Source: Bermanella sp036960565
Lineage (GTDB): Bacteria; Pseudomonadota; Gammaproteobacteria; Pseudomonadales; Oceanobacteraceae
Direction: 5' to 3'
Length of the DNA stretch: 64,000 bases
Assembly (NCBI GenBank): GCA_036960565.1
Contig: JBALXQ010000007.1
Coordinates: 62,001 to 126,000 of the forward strand
The position numbers were made by a program, and so were the translations under genes. Under the pieces are notes generated by a model. That model was not told where the DNA came from, searched no databases, and worked only from the letters and a program-made list of their open reading frames with translations. Below, one piece after another: positions 42,917 to 49,771 of this stretch. How positions within the stretch are numbered: position 1 is the first letter of the stretch; each line of letters opens with the position of its first letter.

Positions 42917-44287
42917 ATGGCTATATATCCAGTAATACTTGCCGGAGGCAGTGGCACTCGATTATGGCCATTATCTCGCGAGAATCATCCAAAACAATTT
43001 CTAGATTTATTGCAGCAAGGCCAAACCTTGCTGCAAGCTGCTTTAGTTAGAGCTGAGTCTTGCTCGTCAATTAGGCCTTTGGTGGTGGCCAATAAGCAAC
43101 ATCGTTTTTTGCTGAAGCAGCAGATAAAGGATCGTGCCAACAAGCCAGATGTGTTGCTAGAGCCTTGCGCACTAAACACGGCAGCTTCTGTGTTATTGGC
43201 TTGTTTACAGACTTCTGAGGTTGATAGAAACGCTACCATTTTAGTGCTGCCTGCCGACCACTACCTGCCCGATAACCACATCTTTTCCCATGAGATACAA
43301 AAGGCTGCTGAGCATATGCAGCAGGATGAAATTGTTTTGCTGGGTATTAAGCCTCGCCATGCGGCTACTCAATTTGGTTATTTCCAATTGCCTCAAGGCC
43401 CAGACTTTCTTAGGTGTGTAACCAAATTCACTGAAAAGCCAAATGTTTCTTTGGCTGGTGTGTATCTTGAACAAGGTGATTACTACTGGAACGCTGGGAT
43501 AGTGCTGGCGCCTGTGGCGCACTTAATAAACTTGTTTAAACAACTTCAGCCTAAACTATATGGCGTGGTGCAAGCTGCGTTTAAGCAGAGGCAACCGCTT
43601 TATGACTTTCTTCTGGTGGGAGATGTTTTTCATGATTGTGAGTCAATCTCATTTGATTATGCTGTTTTGGAAAAAGCAAAAAATATAAAGGGCGTTTGCT
43701 TTAATGGTGATTGGGATGACTTGGGTAGTTGGGATTCTCTTTTGAAAAGAAAAAAGAAATTGGATTTACCTGAGTCTTATTTGGCAGATACCAAGGCTTC
43801 TTTCTTTCTTGGGTTGGATAATCTGATTGTAGTAGATGACGATGACCTTTTATTGGTGGCTCATCCTGATTCATTATCTGATTTGAGTGCCGTGACCGAA
43901 CAATTGGTGAAAATGAATCGCCTCGATCTTTTGAAACGGCTAGACGTATGTCGACCTTGGGGGTCGTTTAAGGTGTTAGCGCAAGGGCAAGGGTATTTGG
44001 TTAAGCAATTGAGTGTTGAGGCTTATTCTCAAATTTCGTTGCAGAGTCATGCTCATAGGCGTGAGCACTGGGTTGTGATTGAAGGGAGGGGTAAGGTAGA
44101 AATAGATGGAGTAATTTCTTGTTTATCAAAAGGCCAGTCAGTTTCTATCGATCAGCAATCCCACCACAGGTTGTCTAATCCGTATGCTGATATATTGCGA
44201 ATAATCGAGGTGCAAACCGGTAGTTACTTAAATGAGAGCGATATTGTCCGCTATGAGGATGTCTATGACCGCCATGAAAATTTATGA
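42917..44287 (+). CDS. manC: Mannose-1-phosphate guanylyltransferase / mannose-6-phosphate isomerase (ManC/AlgA type)
   Basis: It makes GDP-mannose for surface polysaccharide. The N-terminal nucleotidyltransferase has ILAGGSGTRLWPLSRENHPKQFL, the metal/sugar segments FTEKP, YYWNAGI and SFDYAVLEK. The C-terminal type II isomerase cupin has CRPWGSFKVL and ISLQSHAHRREHWVVIEG. At 456 residues it is somewhat shorter than the usual 470-485. GAGGGAG precedes the start. It lies between gltX and kdsC. Confidence 0.93.
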   Translation: MAIYPVILAGGSGTRLWPLSRENHPKQFLDLLQQGQTLLQAALVRAESCSSIRPLVVANKQHRFLLKQQIKDRANKPDVLLEPCALNTAASVLLACLQTSEVDRNATILVLPADHYLPDNHIFSHEIQKAAEHMQQDEIVLLGIKPRHAATQFGYFQLPQGPDFLRCVTKFTEKPNVSLAGVYLEQGDYYWNAGIVLAPVAHLINLFKQLQPKLYGVVQAAFKQRQPLYDFLLVGDVFHDCESISFDYAVLEKAKNIKGVCFNGDWDDLGSWDSLLKRKKKLDLPESYLADTKASFFLGLDNLIVVDDDDLLLVAHPDSLSDLSAVTEQLVKMNRLDLLKRLDVCRPWGSFKVLAQGQGYLVKQLSVEAYSQISLQSHAHRREHWVVIEGRGKVEIDGVISCLSKGQSVSIDQQSHHRLSNPYADILRIIEVQTGSYLNESDIVRYEDVYDRHENL

Positions 44288-44344
44288 GAATACCTAGTGT
44301 TACAGTTAAAAAATTAATGACCTATTGGGAATTTAAAAATTAGT

Positions 44345-44902
44345 ATGTTGATATCTAATCAAATAAAAGAGCTGGCCAGTAAAGTTAAATTATTGGTGCT
44401 GGATGTAGATGGAGTGCTAACTGACGGAACTCTGGTTTACGGTGCTAATGGCGAAGAAGTTAAGCATTTTAATGTTAAAGATGGCGTGGGCATTAAATTG
44501 TTGGGCCATTATGGGATATCTGTGGCGATCATAAGTGCTAAGGATTCGTTGCCCCTAAAGAGGCGCATTACTGATTTATCAATCCCTTACGCTTACACAG
44601 GTTGTAAGGATAAGCTTCAAGCTCTGAATGAGTTAATTGAAGAGTTGGATCTGAGCTTCGAAGAAGTGGCTTATTGTGGTGATGACGTAATTGATTTGAA
44701 AGTTATGAAAAAAGTGGGTTTGTCTATCTCGCCCAGCGATGCTTATTTCATGGTTAAAGAAAATGCCCATTACGTTACCCAATTGGCAGGTGGTAAGGGT
44801 GTGGCAAGGGAAGTAGCTGACTTACTATTGGCCAGTCGCATGGATTTGAAACAAGCTTATATCAAAGCTATGTTACCTGAGTTTGAAGAAAAGTCGATCT
44901 AG
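44345..44902 (+). CDS. kdsC: 3-deoxy-D-manno-octulosonate-8-phosphate phosphatase-like HAD enzyme
   Basis: This 185-residue HAD phosphatase of the KdsC type removes phosphate from Kdo-8-phosphate in LPS core synthesis. The nucleophile loop is LDVDGVLTDGTL (Asp 20 and 22). The later YCGDDVIDLKVMKKVGLSI holds the metal aspartates, and the C-terminal TQLAGGKGVAREV is typical. The usual SGR after the second motif reads SAKDS here, so the substrate-contacting Arg is replaced by Lys. The neighbour kdsB supports the Kdo role. A paralogue with another nonulosonate phosphate is the alternative. The ribosome binding site is weak. Confidence 0.85.
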   Translation: MLISNQIKELASKVKLLVLDVDGVLTDGTLVYGANGEEVKHFNVKDGVGIKLLGHYGISVAIISAKDSLPLKRRITDLSIPYAYTGCKDKLQALNELIEELDLSFEEVAYCGDDVIDLKVMKKVGLSISPSDAYFMVKENAHYVTQLAGGKGVAREVADLLLASRMDLKQAYIKAMLPEFEEKSI

Positions 44903-44935
44903 GTTTCTCCTAAGAATAAATAGAAAGGTTTGAAC

Positions 44936-45703
44936 GTGTCTGATTACAAAATTGTTATACCTGCTCGATATGGATCCAGTCGATTACCCGGCAAGCCTCT
45001 AATACAGCTGGCCGGAAAGCCCATGGTTCAGCATGTATATGAACGTGCATTGGCAACAGGGGTTGATGAGGTGGTCATTGCGACCGATGATCAGCGTATT
45101 CTTGACGTGGCCAAGGCATTTGGTGCCGATGTGGTAATGACGCGGGTAGACCATGAAAATGGAACTGAGCGAATAGCTGAGGTCGCAAAGTTACGTAACT
45201 GGAAAGATACTGATGTTATTGTTAATTTGCAGGGAGATGAGCCGCTAATACCCAGGCAATTAATCGAGTTAACGGCGATGGGTTTATTAAATAACCCTGA
45301 GGCCGGAATGTCTTCTTTATGTGCCCCAATTATTGACGCTCATGATGCTTTTGATCCCAACGTAGTAAAGGTTGTCTTGGATAATAGGGGGTTTGCTATG
45401 TACTTTAGCCGAGCCTCGATTCCATGGGATAGAGAGCTATACAAAGATGGCTTGAATGATGTGACTAAAGAGAGTGCGGTATATCGTCATATAGGCATGT
45501 ATGGCTACCGGGTGTCTTTTTTGAAACAGTATCAAGATATGAGTGTCACGGCACTTGAGCGAGCAGAGTGCCTAGAGCAGCTGAGAGCGCTTTGTTATGG
45601 TATTAAAATCCATATGTCGGTGATTGACGAACCTCCTGGACACGGGGTGGATACTCCTGAAGATGCCGTCCGTGTAGAAGCCTTGCTTAAAAAATTAGAT
45701 TAG
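44936..45703 (+). CDS. kdsB: CMP-Kdo synthetase (3-deoxy-manno-octulosonate cytidylyltransferase)
   Basis: It activates Kdo with CTP for lipid A-core assembly. Signatures are VIPARYGSSRLPGKPL, VVIATDD, NGTERIAEV, VNLQGDEPLIP, YFSRASIPWDRE, HIGMYGYR and LEQLRALCYGIKI. GTG 44936 was chosen because AAAGG lies 7 bases before it; the in-frame TTG at 44930 sits directly against that site. The resulting 255 residues match the family. The end overlaps the convergent SulA-like gene by 9 bases. Confidence 0.96.
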   Translation: MSDYKIVIPARYGSSRLPGKPLIQLAGKPMVQHVYERALATGVDEVVIATDDQRILDVAKAFGADVVMTRVDHENGTERIAEVAKLRNWKDTDVIVNLQGDEPLIPRQLIELTAMGLLNNPEAGMSSLCAPIIDAHDAFDPNVVKVVLDNRGFAMYFSRASIPWDRELYKDGLNDVTKESAVYRHIGMYGYRVSFLKQYQDMSVTALERAECLEQLRALCYGIKIHMSVIDEPPGHGVDTPEDAVRVEALLKKLD

Positions 45704-46033
45704 TGATAACTGGCTGGCGCTGTTGAGGTTTTTTTGTGGGTTCAAAAGTGTCAGCACGGTGTTGTTTCGAACGGCCTGTACTTTCAGGTTATGCTGCTCT
45801 TGAGTTGACAGTAGTCCCTTAGAAATCGTTATGCATTGATACAACTGGCTATGGATAGCAAGTTGTAAGGCAGAATAGACTTGATTTGCTTTTTTAGGGT
45901 GAAGCATTAATACCTTCTCCTTTTGGAGCTTTGATAGGCTTCTGATTTTATTGGTTTGATCGCTTGTAGGGGCCACCCAAAGCATCCAGTGATGAAGGGC
46001 TTGTTCAGTTTGTTGCTTAAATAGTGCGCTCAT
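45695..46033 (-). CDS. Short SulA-like SOS protein
   Basis: This 112-residue protein lines up by eye with the E. coli SulA core: HWMLWVAPTSDQT with RWQLWLTPQQKLS, KVLML with KVMQI, then a stretch like VESMVRALRTGNYSVVIGW (here QVYSALQLAIHSQLYQCITI) and an E-H pair. SulA blocks FtsZ assembly after DNA damage. This version lacks the long N-terminal region and ends soon after the core. A strong LexA box 29 bases before its ATG supports an SOS role. The sequence comparison is from memory; the identity is low, so this is a candidate only. Confidence 0.6.
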   Translation of the reverse strand: MSALFKQQTEQALHHWMLWVAPTSDQTNKIRSLSKLQKEKVLMLHPKKANQVYSALQLAIHSQLYQCITISKGLLSTQEQHNLKVQAVRNNTVLTLLNPQKNLNSASQLSLI

Positions 46034-46059
46034 GACTGGATCTCTTTAAAATTAATCTA

Positions 46060-46079
46060 CACTGTATGGATGTACAGTA
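46060..46079 (-). promoter_or_regulatory. LexA (SOS) box
   Basis: CTGT-N8-ACAG at 46062-46077 with flanking CA and TA matches the gammaproteobacterial LexA consensus at nearly every conserved position. It lies 27-46 bases before the SulA-like start. The right half is shared with a second perfect palindrome, GTACAGTACTGTAC (46072-46085). Confidence 0.88.
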
Positions 46080-46087
46080 CTGTACGA

Positions 46088-46113
46088 AAAAGCACCTGTA
46101 AAGTGCTTTTTTG
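46088..46113. terminator. Terminator-like hairpin upstream of the SulA-like gene
   Basis: AAAAGCAC and GTGCTTTT form an 8-base stem with a 7-base loop. T runs follow on the plus strand and, less strongly, on the minus strand. It could end kdsB read-through, which would pass antisense through the SulA-like gene, and isolate the SOS promoter from tig. Confidence 0.65.
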
Positions 46114-46243
46114 TATAAAACCTAGTCTTATTTTGCCAAATACCTGTAAATAGCGCTAAAAACTGCTTGATTCCATCAGGACAGATCAATAGAGTAGCGA
46201 ATCCTGAAATTCACTAGCTTCTGTATATGTGTGTGAGGCATTC

Positions 46244-47554
46244 ATGCAAATTTCCGTAGAAACATTAGCAGGCTTAGAACGTAAGCTTGTAATAGACATT
46301 CCAGCAGTAGATGTAGAGCAAGAAATTGCTAAACGTCTTCAGCAAGTATCCCATACTGCCCGTATTGATGGCTTTCGTAAGGGTAAAATCCCTATGCGTG
46401 TCATCAAGCAACGTTACGGCAAAGGTGTTCGTCAAGAAGTTCTTGGTGAGCATATGCAGCAGGGATTTGTTAAAGCTGTTACCCAAGAAAAATTAAACCC
46501 AGCAGGTATGCCCAATGTGGTGCCGTTGATAGATGAAGAGGGCAAGGATTTCCAATTCTCTGCCACTTTTGAAATCTATCCTGAGGTTGAAATTAAAGGC
46601 CTTGAAAGTATCGAAGTTGAACAGCTTGCTGCTCAAGTTAGCGATGCCGATATGGATACCATGTTAGATGTATTGCGTAAGCAACAAGCCGCTTTCACTG
46701 AAACAGATCAGCCAGCTAAAGATGGCGATCGTGTTAAATTGGCCTTTGACGGTTATGTTGATGGCGAAGCTTTTGCCGGTGGCAAGGCTGAAGGTCATAG
46801 TCTTACCCTTGGCTCTAAGAGCATGATTCCTGGCTTTGAAGATCAGATCGTTGGTATGAAAGCCGGTGATGAAGGTTCTATTAATGTAACCTTCCCAGCT
46901 GATTATCAAAGTGAAGATCTACAAGGTAAAGATGCTGAGTTTAAGATTAAAGTAAGCGCAGTTGAAATAGCTGAGCTGCCTGAGCTTAATGAAGAGTTTT
47001 TTACTAAGTTTGGTGTTGAGGCTGACAGTGAAGATAGCTTCCGCGTTGAAGTGCGTAAAAACATGGATCGCGAATTAAAGCAAGCTATCCAACGTCAAAA
47101 CAAAAATCAAGTGCTTGATGGTTTGCTGGGTCAGAACGATATTGATGTTCCAACAGCCTTGGTAGATCAAGAAATTCAACGCCTAGAAGAGCAAGCTTTT
47201 CAGCAGTTTGGTGGTGGTCAGGAATTTAAGCCTGGCATGTTGCCAAGAGAATTATTCTTAGAGCAAGCTAATCGTCGTGTTAAATTAGGCCTTCTAATTA
47301 ATGCAACAATTGAGCAGTTTGAAGTTAAAGCAAGCGACGACAAAGTTGATGCCTTAATTGAAGAGATGGCTTCTACCTACCAGGATCCTGAGCAGGTTAA
47401 AGAGTTCTATAATTCAAATAAAGAGCAGCGCGCTCAGCTTGAAGCTTTAGCACTTGAAGAAGCAGTTGTAGAATTGATACTTTCTAAAGCGAAAGTAGAA
47501 GAAAAAGAAAGTAGTTACGAAGAAGTGATTAAGACGGCCAATAGCGCCCAATAA
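46244..47554 (+). CDS. tig: Trigger factor
   Basis: This ribosome-bound chaperone with prolyl isomerase activity meets nascent chains at the exit tunnel. The ribosome-binding signature is GFRKGKIPMRVIKQRYG near residues 43-60, the FKBP-type domain lies around 150-240 (DGDRVKLAFDGYVDGEAFAGG, MIPGFEDQIVGMKAGDE), and the helical C-terminal chaperone domain follows. ATG 46244 was chosen because GAGG lies 5 bases upstream and the protein begins MQISVETLAGLERKL as in the family; an upstream TTG-type extension is not needed. It leads the tig-clpPX-lon block. Confidence 0.97.
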   Translation: MQISVETLAGLERKLVIDIPAVDVEQEIAKRLQQVSHTARIDGFRKGKIPMRVIKQRYGKGVRQEVLGEHMQQGFVKAVTQEKLNPAGMPNVVPLIDEEGKDFQFSATFEIYPEVEIKGLESIEVEQLAAQVSDADMDTMLDVLRKQQAAFTETDQPAKDGDRVKLAFDGYVDGEAFAGGKAEGHSLTLGSKSMIPGFEDQIVGMKAGDEGSINVTFPADYQSEDLQGKDAEFKIKVSAVEIAELPELNEEFFTKFGVEADSEDSFRVEVRKNMDRELKQAIQRQNKNQVLDGLLGQNDIDVPTALVDQEIQRLEEQAFQQFGGGQEFKPGMLPRELFLEQANRRVKLGLLINATIEQFEVKASDDKVDALIEEMASTYQDPEQVKEFYNSNKEQRAQLEALALEEAVVELILSKAKVEEKESSYEEVIKTANSAQ

Positions 47555-47595
47555 TCAAAATAGGTCCCCTTGGGGCATGTTTCAGACTACACTTC

Positions 47596-47630
47596 AAAAC
47601 AGCTGTTACCATTGGGTGCAGCTGTTTTTT
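47596..47630 (+). terminator. Terminator between tig and clpP
   Basis: AAAACAGCTG and CAGCTGTTTT form a 10-base stem with a 13-base loop, then further T. It lies about 40 bases after the tig stop. Confidence 0.75.
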
Positions 47631-47655
47631 ATGATGTCGTTGACGGAGATAACGA

Positions 47656-48285
47656 ATGAATGACCTAATGGCCGACCAGGGCTCAGCTCTTCAAATGTCC
47701 GGCCTAGTACCCATGGTGGTAGAGCAGACTGCTCGTGGTGAACGATCTTACGATATCTATTCTCGATTACTAAAAGAACGTGTTATCTTTTTGGTAGGGC
47801 AGGTTGAAGATCATATGGCCAATTTGATTGTGGCCCAGCTTTTGTTTCTAGAAGCTGAAAACCCTGAAAAAGATATCCATTTGTATATTAATTCTCCAGG
47901 TGGTTCTGTTACTGCGGGTATGTCTATTTATGACACGATGCAGTTTATTAAGCCAAAGGTGAATACTATTTGTATCGGTCAGGCTTGTAGTATGGGTGCA
48001 TTTTTACTCGCTGCTGGCGAAGAGGGTAAACGATACTGTCTGCCTAATTCACAGGTAATGATTCATCAGCCAAGTGGTGGTGCTCAGGGTCAGGCAACGG
48101 ATATTTTGATTCATGCCGAGAATATTAAAAGCACCAAAGATAGATTGAATCGAATTTTGGCAAAGCATTGTTCCAAGACTGTAGAAGAAGTTGCAGCAGA
48201 TACTGAGCGTGATAATTTTATGGGCTCAGAGCAGGCATTGGCATATGGTTTAATTGATGAAGTGCTCGAAAAACGCCCAGTATAA
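47656..48285 (+). CDS. clpP: ATP-dependent Clp protease proteolytic subunit
   Basis: This serine protease forms the double heptamer fed by ClpX or ClpA. The catalytic Ser is in GQACSMGAFLL, the His in MIHQPSGG and the Asp in DTERDNFM. A short N-terminal propeptide precedes LVPMVVEQTARGERSYDIYSRLL. At 209 residues it is the normal size. GGAG lies before the ATG. It is followed by clpX after a hairpin. Confidence 0.98.
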   Translation: MNDLMADQGSALQMSGLVPMVVEQTARGERSYDIYSRLLKERVIFLVGQVEDHMANLIVAQLLFLEAENPEKDIHLYINSPGGSVTAGMSIYDTMQFIKPKVNTICIGQACSMGAFLLAAGEEGKRYCLPNSQVMIHQPSGGAQGQATDILIHAENIKSTKDRLNRILAKHCSKTVEEVAADTERDNFMGSEQALAYGLIDEVLEKRPV

Positions 48286-48310
48286 GCTTCAATTTTAGGC
48301 GTAGGTGAAC

Positions 48311-48335
48311 ACCACCCATATATGGTGGTATTTTT
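48311..48335 (+). terminator. Hairpin between clpP and clpX
   Basis: ACCACC and GGTGGT close a 7-base CATATAT loop, then A and five T. It is probably a partial terminator that sets the clpP to clpX ratio. Confidence 0.65.
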
Positions 48336-48366
48336 ATAAATAGCAGTGGATTCATGAGGAAGTCGA

Positions 48367-49656
48367 ATGAGCGACGAATCGAATGGTAAAGGCGACGATA
48401 AGGGCAAGCTGCTGTATTGCTCTTTCTGTGGTAAAAGCCAGCATGAGGTAAAGAAGCTCATTGCCGGCCCTAGCGTCTTTATATGTGATGAGTGTGTGGA
48501 TCTTTGTAACGACATTATTCGTGAAGAAGTACAAGAAGCACAGGGCGAATCTACTAGTGATAGCCTGCCTACTCCAAAAGAAATAAAAGAAACCTTAGGT
48601 GAATATGTAATCGGTCAGGACAGAGCTAAAATAGTGCTGTCTGTAGCGGTATATAATCATTACAAGCGTTTGCGTCACGGCGAAAACAGTAAAGTAGCTA
48701 CCGAGCTTACCAAGAGTAATATTCTTTTGATTGGCCCTACTGGTAGCGGTAAGACCTTACTGGCAGAAACGTTGGCGCGTCTATTGAATGTGCCATTTAC
48801 TATTGCAGATGCTACCACGTTGACCGAAGCAGGATATGTCGGTGAGGACGTGGAAAACATTATTCAGAAGCTTCTTCAGAAGTGTGATTATGATGTTGAA
48901 AAAGCTCAGCGTGGCATTGTCTATATTGATGAAATTGATAAGATTTCGCGTAAGTCAGACAATCCTTCTATTACTCGTGATGTGAGTGGTGAAGGCGTGC
49001 AGCAAGCCTTGCTTAAGTTGATTGAAGGAACGGTTGCTTCTGTTCCTCCTCAAGGTGGTCGTAAGCATCCTCAGCAGGAATTTTTACAGGTAGATACTGG
49101 CAATATATTATTTATTTGTGGTGGTGCTTTCTCCGGTATGGATCAAATTATTCGTGATCGTACTGAAAAAAGCAGCATTGGGTTTAATGCTACTGTAAAA
49201 GCCAAAGATGACAATAAGGATGTGGGGTCTTTGCTAAAGTCAATTGAGCCTACGGATTTAGTTAAGTATGGTTTGATACCAGAGTTTATTGGTCGACTAC
49301 CCGTTATAGCCACTTTAGAAGAATTGGATGAAGTAGCCCTAATTCAAATCTTGACTGAGCCTAAGAATGCTTTGGTTAAGCAATATCAAGCACTTTTCGA
49401 GATGGAAGGGGTTGAACTTGAGTTTCGTGATAGTGCCTTATCTGCAATAGCTCAAAAAGCTATGGAGAGAAAGACAGGGGCTAGGGGCCTACGGTCAATT
49501 ATGGAAGGTGTGTTGTTAGATAGCATGTACATAATACCTTCGGAAGAGTTGGTTAGTAAGGTTGTGGTGGATGATTCAGTTATTAACGGTGATTCAGAAC
49601 CGCTGATGATTTATGAGCCAGCAGAAGATGCTAAGGCTGCTCCGGATAATCATTAA
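48367..49656 (+). CDS. clpX: ClpX ATPase subunit of Clp protease
   Basis: This AAA+ unfoldase delivers tagged proteins to ClpP. The N-terminal zinc domain has CSFC and CDEC pairs (about residues 18-45). Walker A GPTGSGKT is near 123-130, Walker B IVYIDEIDKI follows, and the IGF loop that docks with ClpP is in SSIGFNATV. The sensor 2 GARGLRSIMEG is near the C-terminus. The 429-residue length is standard. Confidence 0.98.
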   Translation: MSDESNGKGDDKGKLLYCSFCGKSQHEVKKLIAGPSVFICDECVDLCNDIIREEVQEAQGESTSDSLPTPKEIKETLGEYVIGQDRAKIVLSVAVYNHYKRLRHGENSKVATELTKSNILLIGPTGSGKTLLAETLARLLNVPFTIADATTLTEAGYVGEDVENIIQKLLQKCDYDVEKAQRGIVYIDEIDKISRKSDNPSITRDVSGEGVQQALLKLIEGTVASVPPQGGRKHPQQEFLQVDTGNILFICGGAFSGMDQIIRDRTEKSSIGFNATVKAKDDNKDVGSLLKSIEPTDLVKYGLIPEFIGRLPVIATLEELDEVALIQILTEPKNALVKQYQALFEMEGVELEFRDSALSAIAQKAMERKTGARGLRSIMEGVLLDSMYIIPSEELVSKVVVDDSVINGDSEPLMIYEPAEDAKAAPDNH

Positions 49657-49665
49657 ATCTAAGAT

Positions 49666-49692
49666 AAAGGGCCCTTAAGGGTCCTTTTTTTT
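49666..49692 (+). terminator. Terminator of clpX
   Basis: AAAGGGCCC and GGGTCCTTT (one G-U pair) close a TTAA loop and are followed by eight T in total. It begins 9 bases after the clpX stop. Confidence 0.9.
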
Positions 49693-49700
49693 ATCTTAAG

Positions 49701-49729
49701 CTTGTATTTAGAGGCCATTGTCCCCATCT
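49701..49729 (+). promoter_or_regulatory. Sigma-32 (heat-shock) promoter of lon
   Basis: CTTGTAT (49701-49707) and CCCCATCT (49722-49729) with about 15 bases between the cores match the sigma-32 consensus CTTGAAA / CCCCATNT except for one base in the first part. It lies 43 bases before the lon start. E. coli lon is a known heat-shock gene. Confidence 0.75.
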
Positions 49730-49771
49730 TTAAGGAATGTTTCCGTGCTCTATTAAGCACTAGGTATTTAT

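Noticed and set aside
46072..46085. Second LexA box made by GTACAGTACTGTAC
   Set aside because: Its half-sites face outward (ACAG then CTGT), not CTGT-N8-ACAG, so it is not a second SOS box by itself.
45695..46243. Mobile element or phage remnant around the SulA-like gene
   Set aside because: No integrase, transposase, terminal repeats or target duplication, and base use resembles the neighbours.
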